Below are positions 37,099 through 48,000 of a DNA stretch of 64,000 nucleotides, in pieces (within the stretch, counting starts at the first letter, position 1; the number at the start of each line of letters is the position of its first letter). A program made the translations under genes and the position numbers. The stretch is from Bacteroidota bacterium (GTDB lineage Bacteria; Bacteroidota; Bacteroidia; B-17B0; Aurantibacillaceae). The stretch lies in contig JADJDM010000022.1 of NCBI GenBank assembly GCA_016702705.1, forward strand, positions 62,001 through 126,000. The letters are read 5' to 3'. The notes under the pieces were generated by a model. It did no database searches. It had not been told where the DNA came from and was given only the letters and a program-made list of their open reading frames with translations.

Positions 37099-39610
37099 TT
37101 ATTTATTATTGAGTACATGTAGGAATCCGTTAAACTTACCTCGCTTCACTGATTCAACAATGTAATAGTAAACTCCATCACTTAATTCGTTAGGTTTCCA
37201 ATTGTTTTGATAATTGGTTGCTTCGTACATTTTAACGCCCCATCTATCAAATATTTTCACTGATGTTCCTGGATTTTTATGAAGGTTTTTAATAAAGAAT
37301 ACATCGTTGATATTGTCGCCATTGCTAGTTACAATATTTGGAATTACTAAATCACAATCAATTGCCAAAACGGTAATGGTATCTGTATCAACAAAATTAC
37401 ATTTGTCTTTTACGCTATAAACGTAAGTTTCAGTAGTTGCAACATTATTAATAATCCATGAGTTACTTGCCCCGTTTGATACAACCGGGTTAATATTTTC
37501 ATTCAATAACCATGTACCTGCTACTGCCCTATTCCATTTGTTTGCGTAGTGGTAAATGTATAACTTTCTCAATGCAAATTGAGTCCAATTCTACAACCGA
37601 AACTCTTGGTGGATCAAACAACACGGTTACTCGCACCGAATCACTTGCTGTATTACCATTACAGCTTTCTGTTGCAGTTACATAATAAGTTGTATTAACA
37701 GTAGGAAACACAACAACATTAGCATTTGTGTTAGTTGTATGTTGCCAAGCATAACTTATAGTTCCGCCGCCACCTGTTGTAAGTGCTTTTAGTTGCAAAC
37801 TTCTACCTTTACAAACGCTTGTATCATTAGTTAAATTAACAGCAAATGGCGTTGGATCTTTGATATATAATTTTTTTACCAATTTCCCGCTTAATGGAAT
37901 GCATGGATTACCTGAATAATCAATCGTTATAATTACAACCTCTAAACCTGGCGCATAATCACTTTCGGCAATAGCATCCGCAATAGCACTTAAGTTAAAC
38001 GATACAGATGTTTGATTATTAAATGTGATAACAGATGGAATGGTAATTCCAATATCAGCTGGAGAGTTACTTCCACTTGTTCCTGTAATACTGATATTAT
38101 AGTTATGAACTCCAACACCTGCTCCTGAACCATTTTCGGTAAAAGTTAACAAGGCATCTCCACAACCTTCTACAATTAACGTATCATTGTTAGAGCCCAG
38201 TACGTCTAGCGTTCCAGATAAATATAAAAATGTATTTACATCTACGCGCACCGAATCAAACAAGGTATCTTGCCTACAGGCATCCGTAACAAAATAATAA
38301 TACGTATTAACAATGGCAGGCGGTACATAAGAAGAAGATGAAGAAACAACGTTTCCTAATGAATTAGTCCATTGCTGCAAATATGCGGGAACCCCTCCTG
38401 TAGCTTGCGCAATAAGTGTTACCGATTGATTAGAACAAATTGCAGTATCATTAGTTACTGTTAAAGCTAAGTCGGGTGATTCTAATATCGTAAAAGTATA
38501 ATCAATGGTATCAACCACATTACATGGATTTGTGTATGTGTAATAAATATGAACCGTTTCTCCTGTATCAACAATTGCTTCGTCGATTGCGAAAATTGGA
38601 ACCAACACCGTATCTTCTCCTGCTGGGAAAAACACTGTATCGTTTAATCCAGTATAATCCGCTGCGCTTGCGGTTCCATCAATACCTAACACCAAGGTAT
38701 CTGCATTTGCAGATGAAGTTGTTGGGCGTGTAAAAATTAAATTTAGTGAACCACAATTTTCATAAAGTGTATTACTACTTCCAATTGGACCAACACTATT
38801 TCCTGTTGTAGAAATATCAAATGGTGAAGTACTCGAAAAACTTCCTGCCTCTAAAAACACACCTGCATCAACAATACCATCAATTGCATCGGCTACCATC
38901 AACTTAATGTGATATGTTTGCCCGCACTGAACAGCTTCCCTAGCCGTTAATACAGTAGTAAATCCATCATACTCACACACGGGTCCTGCTGGGTTTTCAT
39001 TATCTACATAATACTGAGAATTAGAATTTGCGTTTACGTTAATAGCTGTAACAGGAGTTGTTGTTCCTGGAATTAAAGCGATATTATGAGCGGGCATAGG
39101 AACGGTAATACCACTTAACACAAATGCAAAAACGTCAGCATAATTTCCCGACACATATTCCATATACTCATCAGTTCCAAAAACATACTTAAACTTTATA
39201 CTATCCGATTGAGGAACAAAATCAAATTCCAATATTGCTGCATTTTCGGTAGTTACACCCGCAACCGAAGTTAAATACGCATTACCAGGCTCTAAGTTAT
39301 CAATACCAGATCCACTCGCGTTATTTGGTCCCGAAGGTCCGTTAACACCTGTAACCACCCCTGTAGTTAATACAACACCCGAATTAATTCCTAAATTATT
39401 CCCACCTACAACATTAAAGGAACCAATAGCTTTGTATGTAGCATTAAATGCCCCTGTAAATGTAATGTTAGTAGCGGTAACGCCGGTTCCTAATAATACA
39501 TTTTGAACCAACTGCTGTGGAGTTAGCGCTGTGCTTGTATTTAATTGTGCTAAAATAACCTTAGGTAAAAAGGAAACACAAATTAAAAGTATGAGGTATA
39601 GTTTTTTCAT
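37099..39610 (-). CDS. Choice-of-anchor L domain protein with gliding-type C-terminal domain (one frameshift)
   Basis: A surface-secreted protein. The signal peptide ends KVILAQ. Residues 30-265 form a choice-of-anchor L domain: GINSGVVLTTGVVTGVNGP, AILEFDFVPQSDSIKFKYVF, GTDEYMEYVSGNYADVFAF. Ig- or PKD-like repeats follow, each with conserved DTLV- and C-containing segments (ALTVTNDTAICSNQSVTLIA; NLTNDTSVCKGRSLQLKA). The phase changes by one base between about 37529 and 37572, after IEKVIHLPLRKQ, and the second part resumes AVAGTWLLNENINPVV. The C-terminus VIPNIVTSNGDNINDVFFIK, IFDRWGVKMYEATN, DGVYYYIV is a gliding-motility-associated (type B) T9SS signal. About 836 residues in total. Probably an adhesin or coat component; no PorP/SprF gene adjoins it. 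Confidence 0.82.
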
Positions 39611-39687
39611 TCAGTTAGTTAGAAAAGCTAAATTAAGGAATAAACAAGGAATTTTGCAATTTTTTTAGTTAACAATGAATTAAAAGA

Positions 39688-39695
39688 TAAATTTG
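39688..39695 (+). promoter_or_regulatory. Bacteroidota -7 box (TAAATTTG) for the M20 gene
   Basis: TAAATTTG, an exact TAnnTTTG match, ends 17 bases before the ATG at 39713. Confidence 0.55.
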
Positions 39696-39712
39696 CAGCA
39701 AACAATTCGATT

Positions 39713-41107
39713 ATGGAAAAGAAAATAATTAATGACTATATCTCTTCAAACAAAGAGCGCTTTTTAAATGAACTATTAGATCTTTTAAAAATCCCGTCTA
39801 TTAGTGCTGATAACAAGTATAGCGCAGATGTGTTAAAAACCGCAGAAGCAGTTAAAACAAGACTAATTGAAGCTGGAGCCGATAAAGTAGAGGTTTGCCC
39901 TACAAAAGGTTTCCCGGTGGTTTATGGAGAAAAAATGATTGACCCAAAATTACCAACAGTAGTAGTTTATGGTCATTACGATGTTCAGCCAGCTGACCCT
40001 TTAAATTTATGGGACTCGCCTCCATTTGAGCCAGTTCTTAAAAAAACAGCTGTTCACCCTGATGGAGCTATTTTTGCACGTGGCGCTTGCGACGATAAAG
40101 GTCAAATGTACATGCATGTTAAAGCTTTCGAAACAATGATGAAAACGAACAGTTTACCATGCAATGTTAAATTTATGATTGAAGGTGAGGAGGAAGTTGG
40201 ATCTCCAAGCCTTGGTCCGTGGATTATTGAAAACAAAGAAAAATTAAAAGGTGATGTTATTTTAATTTCGGATACATCTATTATTGCTAACGACACACCT
40301 TCTATTGATGCAGGTTTAAGAGGTTTAGCGTATATGGAAGTAGAAGTTACAGGTCCAAATCGTGATTTACATAGTGGTGTGTATGGTGGTGCAGTTGCCA
40401 ACCCAATCAATGTGTTATGTAAAATGATTGCCTCTTGCCACGATGAAAACAATCACATTACTATTCCAGCATTTTACGATAAAGTTGTTGAATTAAGTGC
40501 TGATGAAAGAACCGAAATGGCGAAGGCTCCTTTTAACTTAGATGATTTTAAAAAGGATTTAAATGTTGATGACATTAGAGGTGAAAAAGGATACAGCACT
40601 ATTGAAAGAACAGGCATACGCCCTACTCTTGATGTAAACGGAATTTGGGGAGGTTATACTGGCGAAGGTGCGAAAACCGTTTTACCTTCAAAGGCATTTG
40701 CAAAAATATCTATGCGTTTAGTTCCCGACCAAAACTCGCATGAAATAAGTGAATTGTTCCAAAAATATTTTGAAAGTGTTGCTCCTAAATCAGTAAAAGT
40801 TAAAGTTACAGCGCATCATGGTGGCGAGCCTGTTGTGGTTCCAATAACATCTGCTGGTTACATAGCTGCAAGCAAAGCAATGGAAGAAACGTATGGTAAA
40901 AAACCTGTTCCTACACGTGGTGGTGGAAGTATTCCTATTGTTGCTTTATTTAAAAAAGAATTAGGTTTAGATAGCATATTGTTTGGTTTTGGTTTAGATT
41001 CGGATGCTTTACATTCGCCGAACGAACATTATGGTTTATTTAATTATTACAAAGGCATAGAAACAATTCCTTTGTTTTATAAATATTATACCGAAAGCAC
41101 TAAATAA
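39713..41107 (+). CDS. M20 family dipeptidase
   Basis: A 464-residue zinc dipeptidase, cytoplasmic since no signal peptide is present. Metal and catalytic motifs are VVYGHYDVQPAD (His, Asp), ARGACDDKGQMY (bridging Asp), IEGEEEVGSPS (catalytic and metal Glu), and SDTS followed by DAGLRGLAYMEVEV. A dimerisation domain with HHGGEPV follows, and the last ligand His is in FGFGLDSDALHSPNEHYG. This matches the CNDP/carnosinase-type M20A/F branch that cleaves dipeptides with broad specificity. It stands alone between its own promoter and a terminator. Confidence 0.93.
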   Translation: MEKKIINDYISSNKERFLNELLDLLKIPSISADNKYSADVLKTAEAVKTRLIEAGADKVEVCPTKGFPVVYGEKMIDPKLPTVVVYGHYDVQPADPLNLWDSPPFEPVLKKTAVHPDGAIFARGACDDKGQMYMHVKAFETMMKTNSLPCNVKFMIEGEEEVGSPSLGPWIIENKEKLKGDVILISDTSIIANDTPSIDAGLRGLAYMEVEVTGPNRDLHSGVYGGAVANPINVLCKMIASCHDENNHITIPAFYDKVVELSADERTEMAKAPFNLDDFKKDLNVDDIRGEKGYSTIERTGIRPTLDVNGIWGGYTGEGAKTVLPSKAFAKISMRLVPDQNSHEISELFQKYFESVAPKSVKVKVTAHHGGEPVVVPITSAGYIAASKAMEETYGKKPVPTRGGGSIPIVALFKKELGLDSILFGFGLDSDALHSPNEHYGLFNYYKGIETIPLFYKYYTESTK

Positions 41108-41124
41108 TAGTATTGATTTATTGT

Positions 41125-41175
41125 AAAAAACACCCTGTTTTTCTAAAAGTATAGAATAACAGGGTGTTTTTTTTT
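41125..41175 (+). terminator. Intrinsic terminator of the M20 gene
   Basis: A stem of aaaaaacaccctgtt with aacagggtgtttttt, 15 bp, an 18-base loop and a run of nine Ts. Confidence 0.9.
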
Positions 41176-41266
41176 ATATAGCTTATCAAAATGTGATGTT
41201 AATAATATGCTGGGATACCGAATAAGAATAACAAAAAAATGAGTTAATTTTATAAAAAACTGAGAT

Positions 41267-42502
41267 ATGAGCAAATACTTTTCTTTTTTACTTTTATTGC
41301 TTTTCTTTAGCACAAAATTATTTTCGCAAAACATTTCTTCCTTAAAAATTGGAGAAAAGGTACCTCCTCTGTATTTAAACAACAACGAAAACAATTCACA
41401 CTCCTTTTCGTTTACAAAAGTGAAAAAATTAATTTATTTGCATTTTTGGAGTACTAGTTCCGATTCGAGTATTGCTGAATTAAGTGAAGTAAATAAATTA
41501 TATAACGAATATGCACCTCAAACTTATTCAAACAATTTATCGTTTGATGTAATCACCGTTGCAAAAGGTTCTGATTTTAAAACTTGGAAAGAAATCATAG
41601 TTAAAAACAAATTAAATAGAGAATTAAATTATATTTCGCTAGATGGGTATTGCGACTTATTTGTGAAAACGAATAAAATTGATAGAATCCCCTACTCCCT
41701 TTTAGTAGATTCAACAGGTGGTATTATACTTAAAAACCCAACTATTTTTCAAGTAAAAAATTATTTAAGTAAATTTTCTGCTGACAATACCAATAACATA
41801 ATTTCTGGAAGAGTTGTTACTGGTACAAAAGACTTAAATCCGCTTGCATACCGAAAAATATATATCACCAATAAAGATGATGACACCATACAAACTATTA
41901 TCACAAATAATTTGGGAGATTTTACTATAAAAAATGAATATCCAAAAAATGAATTATCTATTAAAATATCAAAGTATCCAGAAATTACTGGGACAGATAA
42001 AGTTTTTTTAGCCAACAATAAAGGCAAAGTAATTGGAATGTTCATACCAAACTCTAATGGATTTACATATAAATTTTTAGCTAAAGATGTATTTATATTA
42101 AAACCCATTGAGGAAGAAGAAGACCCAGGAATTGCCTCTTTAAATTATAAAAAGAAATTGTTTTTCACAGAACGAATTTTCCATTCAAATGAAACTAGCC
42201 TTAGCGATACATCAAAAAAGAGATTAGATATTATCATACTAAAAATGAAAGAAAACCCAGGTTTTAAAGTAGAAATAAAATCCCACACCGATATAACAGG
42301 CAGTCCGGAAGGAAACTTAGTTCTTTCTAAAACAAGAGCTAAAAACATTTTAGACTATTTTGTTTTAAAAGGTATAGACAAGAAAAAAATCATTTCAGTT
42401 GGTTTAGGCGATAAATTCCCTATTATCATTTGTGATGATGGGAATTGTACACCTACAGAGCTTGAGTTAAATAGAAGAATAGAATTTATACTAAGCAAAT
42501 AA
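41267..42502 (+). CDS. Thioredoxin-fold (redox-inactive) and OmpA domain fusion protein
   Basis: Residues 1-20 are a signal peptide (LLLLFFSTKLFSQ). Residues 24-168 resemble a TlpA/redoxin thioredoxin-fold domain: LKIGEKVPPLYLNNNEN, LIYLHFWSTSSDSSIAEL, a DRIPYSLLVDSTGGII cis-Pro strand, and a closing helix. Where family members have CxxC after HFW, this protein has STSSDSS, so it lacks redox Cys. Residues 175-245 look like a carboxypeptidase-regulatory/CnaB-like beta domain (ISGRVVTGTKD, NLGDFTIKN). The last 115 residues are an OmpA domain binding peptidoglycan: IKSHTDITGSPEGNLVLSK, RAKNILDYFVLKG, NRRIEFIL. It presumably sits in the periplasm, attached to the wall. This architecture is unfamiliar to me. 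Confidence 0.82.
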   Translation: MSKYFSFLLLLLFFSTKLFSQNISSLKIGEKVPPLYLNNNENNSHSFSFTKVKKLIYLHFWSTSSDSSIAELSEVNKLYNEYAPQTYSNNLSFDVITVAKGSDFKTWKEIIVKNKLNRELNYISLDGYCDLFVKTNKIDRIPYSLLVDSTGGIILKNPTIFQVKNYLSKFSADNTNNIISGRVVTGTKDLNPLAYRKIYITNKDDDTIQTIITNNLGDFTIKNEYPKNELSIKISKYPEITGTDKVFLANNKGKVIGMFIPNSNGFTYKFLAKDVFILKPIEEEEDPGIASLNYKKKLFFTERIFHSNETSLSDTSKKRLDIIILKMKENPGFKVEIKSHTDITGSPEGNLVLSKTRAKNILDYFVLKGIDKKKIISVGLGDKFPIIICDDGNCTPTELELNRRIEFILSK

Positions 42503-42521
42503 CGGTTGCTTTTATAAAATA

Positions 42522-42553
42522 AAAGCCTTAATTGATAAATCAATTAAGGCTTT
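42522..42553. terminator. Bidirectional intrinsic terminator
   Basis: A 13-bp stem (aaagccttaattg / caattaaggcttt) with a 6-base loop lies between convergent genes; the stop of the hydrolase gene overlaps its right edge. Confidence 0.87.
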
Positions 42554-43511
42554 ACTTTTTCAGAAAATTAATTACTTCCTTGTTTAATTTTCGTGAGTAT
42601 GAAAAAGTAGCGTCGTGTTTTGCTGTTTTAAATACGCGCAACTGAGTGGTAGATGCAAAATGTTTATTTAATTCTTTCCCCACTTGCAAAGGCACAATAC
42701 CGTCTTTTGCGCCCCACAACAATAAAACCTTAGTGTCCTCAAAATGATAAGTGTAATTTTTATAGGTTGCTTGATGCTGCATTAAATAATTAATTTGCTT
42801 TATCCTTACTTCGCGGTCGGGTGTAAAAACGTGCGCAATAAACTTTCGCTTAAATCTATTAGTAGTTGGAAATGGTCGTTTCACAGCTGCCTTCATCATT
42901 GCTTTAAACTCTATTTTGTTTTCGGGAACTAGCATACTCGCTATGTTTTTTACATTATTCACCTTTGCTAAACTATCCGACATGGCTGCTGAATAAAATT
43001 TAACTGGAGCATCAATAATAACCAATTTATCAACTTCCTCCGAATACAACTGATTATAAACAGAAGCAGTTAAACCACCGTAGCTAAAACCCATTACATG
43101 TATATTATTGTTTACATTCATCTTCACTAAAGCCTCGTGTAATTGCTCTGCTTGAAACTCAACCGAATAATTTTCTTCCTTACTTGTGCTTTCTCCAAAA
43201 TAAATTAAATCGGGAATTAATAAATTATAATGCTTTGATAAGGCTTTAATTTGTTTGTACCAATTGGTTCGGCCATTTACACCCATGCCATGAATCATTA
43301 ATAAATAAGGTTTGTTTGGCTTTGTAGAATAATGAAGGTGAATGATAGCTTTAGAAGTTTGTAGCAGCGTATCACCCTTCAAAAACTTGTGAATATGCTT
43401 AACTACTTTCTTTTCTTGTATTTTAAAAACAAGTGGTGTTTTTGTTTGGGCACTCAAACTAAAAACAGGGATCAGAAAAATAAAGAGAAAACGAACAACT
43501 AAACTCATCAT
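42552..43511 (-). CDS. Exported alpha/beta hydrolase
   Basis: A 319-residue protein with a signal peptide (FLFIFLIPVFSLSAQ). The hydrolase fold has the oxyanion segment LLMIHGMGVNGRTNW, nucleophile S143 in MGFSYGGLTASVYNQ, an acid in LLLWGAKDGIVPLQ, and a late His in TAKHDATFSY. All members of the catalytic triad are therefore identifiable. It is a lipase/esterase-type enzyme facing the periplasm; the substrate is unknown. Its ATG overlaps the TGA stop of cca, so the two are translationally coupled. Confidence 0.88.
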   Translation of the reverse strand: MMSLVVRFLFIFLIPVFSLSAQTKTPLVFKIQEKKVVKHIHKFLKGDTLLQTSKAIIHLHYSTKPNKPYLLMIHGMGVNGRTNWYKQIKALSKHYNLLIPDLIYFGESTSKEENYSVEFQAEQLHEALVKMNVNNNIHVMGFSYGGLTASVYNQLYSEEVDKLVIIDAPVKFYSAAMSDSLAKVNNVKNIASMLVPENKIEFKAMMKAAVKRPFPTTNRFKRKFIAHVFTPDREVRIKQINYLMQHQATYKNYTYHFEDTKVLLLWGAKDGIVPLQVGKELNKHFASTTQLRVFKTAKHDATFSYSRKLNKEVINFLKK

Positions 43512-44899
43512 AGGGTTTTATAAAACTCCTCTAAAAACGCAATTCCTTGGTCTTTATTGTTTGGTATCACCCCATCTAAAATTGCCTCACGCAAAGCATT
43601 TTTTAAATCGCCCACTTTTTTGCAAGGTTGTAAATTAAACATCTCCATTATTTCTTCTCCGCTTACTGGTGGTTGCCAATTGCGCAGCTTATCTTTTTCT
43701 TCTAGCTCTTTTAATTTCTCTCTTACAATTTCAAAATTTTGCAAGTAACGTTTTACTTTGTTCGGATTTTTTGTTGTAATATCTGCTTCGCACAAAGTCA
43801 TTAAATCATCTATATCTTCTCCTGCTTCAAATAATACTCTGCGAACCGCGCTATCAGAAATCTCTGTCTTTGCTAATACAATTGGACGCAAATGGAGTAA
43901 TACTAATTTTTGTACGTACTTCATTTTTTCGTTTAAAGGCAATTTTAAATTCGCAAATATTTTAGGAACCATTCGTGCACCTTTGTCTTCGTGCCCATGA
44001 AAGGTCCAGCCGTGTTCGGTTTCAAAACGCTTGGTTGCTGGCTTTGCTATGTCGTGTAAAATAGCTGCCCACCTCAACCATAAATCGTTGCTATTACGTG
44101 CAGTGTTATCCAATACTTCAAGCGTGTGATAAAAATTATCCTTATGCGATTTTCCATTAATGGTTTCTACTCCATGTAACTTAACCATTTCTGGGAAAAT
44201 AAGATGCAACAAACCTGTATCAAACAACAATTTAAAGCCAACCGAAGGAACGGGAGATAAAATAATTTTATTCAACTCATCAGTAATACGTTCTTTCGAA
44301 ACAATATCAATACGTTGTTTGTTTTCTGAAATGGCTTGCAATGATTTTTCTTCAATAGAAAACCCTAACTGACTCGAGAAACGAATTGCACGCATCATAC
44401 GCAAAGGATCATCGCTATATGTAATATCTGGTGCTAAAGGAGTGCGTATAATTTTATTTTCTAAATCCGCTTTACCATTAAATGGGTCGAGCAGTTTACC
44501 AAACTCATTTTTATTTAAACCAATAGCAAATGCATTAATGGTAAAATCTCTTCTGTTTTGATCATCTTCCAACGTGCCATCTTCAACAATTGGTTTACGC
44601 GAATTGCGGTTGTATGATTCACGACGTGCACCAACAAACTCAATTTCTAAATCATTAATTTTTACTTGTGCAGTACCAAAATTTTTAAATACCGAAAGAT
44701 GTGCCTCATCGCCTAATTTTTGGTGAACTAATTTAGCAAGTTCAATTCCTTTGCCAATGGTAACGATATCGATATCTTTACTTTCTCTTTCTAGGAAAAT
44801 ATCGCGCACAAAACCACCAATAACATAAGCTTGCACACCAAGCTCATCGGCACAACTGGCAATTAGTTTAAATACAGGATTTTTTAAGTAGGCTTGCAC
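43508..44899 (-). CDS. cca: CCA tRNA nucleotidyltransferase with HD domain
   Basis: This enzyme adds or repairs the 3'-CCA of tRNA. Residues 28-33 are GGFVRD and the metal-binding pair D42/D44 is in SKDIDIVTIG. The VEDGTLEDDQNRRDFTINAF segment is split as EDDQNRRDFTINAFAIG; DDPLRMMRAIRFSSQLGF binds nucleotide. The C-terminal part carries an HD domain (ILHDIAKPATKR and HEDKGARMVPKIF) seen in phosphodiesterase-containing versions. Length of 463 residues is normal for this subgroup. It ends in TGA, overlapping the next gene's start. Confidence 0.96.
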   Translation of the reverse strand: MQAYLKNPVFKLIASCADELGVQAYVIGGFVRDIFLERESKDIDIVTIGKGIELAKLVHQKLGDEAHLSVFKNFGTAQVKINDLEIEFVGARRESYNRNSRKPIVEDGTLEDDQNRRDFTINAFAIGLNKNEFGKLLDPFNGKADLENKIIRTPLAPDITYSDDPLRMMRAIRFSSQLGFSIEEKSLQAISENKQRIDIVSKERITDELNKIILSPVPSVGFKLLFDTGLLHLIFPEMVKLHGVETINGKSHKDNFYHTLEVLDNTARNSNDLWLRWAAILHDIAKPATKRFETEHGWTFHGHEDKGARMVPKIFANLKLPLNEKMKYVQKLVLLHLRPIVLAKTEISDSAVRRVLFEAGEDIDDLMTLCEADITTKNPNKVKRYLQNFEIVREKLKELEEKDKLRNWQPPVSGEEIMEMFNLQPCKKVGDLKNALREAILDGVIPNNKDQGIAFLEEFYKTL

Positions 44900-44960
44900 G
44901 GCGCAAAGTTAGGTTTATTTGCGAAATGTGTTTGTAATAGAAGAATTAATTTAAAACAAA

Positions 44961-44988
44961 AAGCCTTAGAAAATTAATTCTAAGGCTT
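44961..44988 (-). terminator. Intrinsic terminator of the giant adhesin gene
   Basis: An 11-bp stem (aagccttagaa / ttctaaggctt) with a 6-base loop; read on the minus strand it is followed by tttttgtttt. Confidence 0.85.
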
Positions 44989-45006
44989 CCTTTATAGTGT
45001 AAAACA

Positions 45007-48000
45007 TTACTTCACAATAGTTACATTACCTGGTACATCTAATTTATCTCCATTGTAACCTACAATTTTAATAATGTAAAAATAAACACCATCCGATACT
45101 AATTCTCCATTGGTTAACTTACCATCCCAAGTACTATTAATTGCATCCCACTCATACAACAATGAACCCCAGCGGTTGTAAATAGAGCCTTTTGCTTCCT
45201 TCGCTCCTTTAATGTCCAAAGAAAACACATCATTGGTACCATCACCATTTGGTGTAAATATGTTTGGTATAATCACTCTAATTTCATCGTCAACAAAAAT
45301 GGTTACATAAGCTGTATCCTTACATCCACTTTGGTTATCTGTTGCAATCATCATTACATTAAATGAACCACCTTGTTGAAACTCGTTTGCTGCATGTTGT
45401 GTAGTAGAAAATGTTGTACCGTTATAAATCCATTGATACGTATCTGCAGAATCTACACCAATACTATTATTAGTAAACACAACAGGCAAAGGCACGCTAC
45501 CCGAATCGGGACTAGCAGAAATTGCAGCAACAATATTATAATTGGACGCGATAACAGATTGTACGTTACTTGTACAACCATTATTTGCAACCACTACATA
45601 AAAAGTATCCACAGTATTTGTTGCTAAAGCTGGGCTATAAGTATTACCCGTATTAACTAAATTAGTTAAGGTGCTATCACTATACCAAGTAACTGTACCT
45701 GTTGCACTAGCCGTTAAATTTAAACTTGCCCCTGTACAGGTTGATGCTCCTAAAACACTTGCATCAGCTGGTGTTTCATTAACCAAAATAGTTACACTTG
45801 CTGTATGGGTGCAATTACCAGGATTATTAATAGCACTATAAGTATAAGTTCCAGAAGCTAAAGTACTAGCATTGGTAATGGTTTCATTTTGGTTTGTAGA
45901 AGTAAATCCATTTGGACCTGTCCACAAAGAACTATTTCCTCCTTGTCCGTTTAAAACAATATTGTTACCCGAACATAGTGTAGTAGCAGCTGCACTTGCA
46001 TAAGCAGTTGCTGTATCGTTTACAACAATGGAAATAGTAGCTGCATTACTTGTACACAAACCATTTGAAACTGTTACCGTATACGTTCCACTATTTGAAC
46101 CAACAACAGCATTTATTTGAGGTGCTGCATTAGTTGATGTGTAACCATTTGGACCTGTCCAGCTATAAATTGTTCCATTAGCAGAAGAGGCAGTTAGTAT
46201 TAAATTTTCTCCCTCACACAAACTATCATCGCTTGCTTGTAGTGGATCTAAAACGGGTGTTTCATTTACTAATATATTAACCGTAGCTGAATGACGACAA
46301 TCGCCAGGATTATTAATTGAAGTATAAGTATAAAGTCCTGATGCTGCTGTAGTAGCGTTTGTAATAGTTTCGTTTGCGTTAGTAGAAGTAAATCCGTTTG
46401 GACCAGTCCACTCCGAACCAGTTCCAACTACTCCAACTAATGAAATCGTATTACCCGAACAGATTGTTGTAGCTGCAGCACTTGCATAAGCTGTTGAAGT
46501 ATCATTTACAACAACTGTTACATCTCTAACAATACTTGAACAAAATGCGGTAGAAGCAGTTACAGTATAAACACCTCCATTTACATTTACCACATTATTT
46601 ATATCTGCATTTGCAGTTGTTGCAGTAAATCCATTTGGACCTGTCCAAGTAAAAGTTGTTGCGCCTGTTGATGTAACTATTAAAGCTAAATCTTCACCTT
46701 CGCAAAGTACAGTGTCAGCCGCTACTGCAAGTATTGGTTGTTCAGGAGTTTGATTAACCGTTAATAAAATCGAATCTCTATCAGAACATCCTGTAACGCC
46801 ATCTGTAATTTCAACAGCATAATAACCTGCATTTGAAACCTGAACATTATTTATTTGCAAAGTTCCACCAACAGTATTTAAATAATCCCATACAATATTA
46901 CTTGCTCCCGATGCAGTTAAAGTTACATCTTGCCCCGAACAAAGTGGATTAGCCGATACACCTAATGTTGCATTTGGATTGGGATTAACAACTACATTAA
47001 CTAGTACAGGATTACTATTACAACCGCTACCTGTTGCAATAACAGTATAAATTCCTGCATTATTTGCGCTTGCATTTGTTATAGTAGGATTTTGGTCGGC
47101 AGAGATAAATACATTTGGCCCAACCCAGCCATAACTTGTTGCGTTTGTTGATGAAGCAAATAAATTAATTGTTTCTCCTTCACATATAGCACTAGAAGAA
47201 CCTGTTGTTAAAGGATCTGAAGGTGTTTGATTAACATCAATAGCAACTGTTGACTGCGCAGTACATCCATTAGCATCTGTAACTGTTAATGAATATGTGC
47301 CATCAGCTGCAATTGTACTTCCCGTTATTGTCGGATTTTGATCTGTACTTGAATAAGTATTAGGACCTGTCCACGAATAACTTGTTCCGCCTGAGCCAAA
47401 TAAATTTATAGCGCTACCAGTACAATAAGCAGGATTACTGCTTGTTGCAGCCGCAGTTGGATTTGCGTTTACTGTTATATTAATTGTATTACTACTTGTA
47501 CAATTACTTTCGGTAACTGTTAATGTATAAGTTCCTGCATCAGCTAGTGTAACTGCACCTATTGATAAAGAACTTGTTGAACTAGAAGAATTAGGGCCTG
47601 TCCAACTAAAACTTGTTGCACTTGAAGTACCAGTTAAATTAAGTAATTGTCCCACACACAAAGTATTATCGTTTGCAGAAACAGTTGGTGCTGCTGGCGC
47701 TCCTGGGTTTGTAATACTATACGGACCAAATGTAACAGGGCAATTAAAATTATCGGTTACGGTTACGTTATAAGAACCTGCAGGTTGATTTGTAATACTA
47801 TTACTATTACCTCCAACTACAACAGGTGTAGAATTTGTCCAAACATAAGTAAGCGCCCCGGTACCAGTAACAGCAATGTTATTTAATGCACCTGTAGATA
47901 AACCACAAGCACTTTGTGTTACAGTAGGCGCTCCTGTTACCCTTGGCAAAGGGTTTACCGTAATTGTGTATGGAACTGCTGTTGCTGCACATGAATTTAA

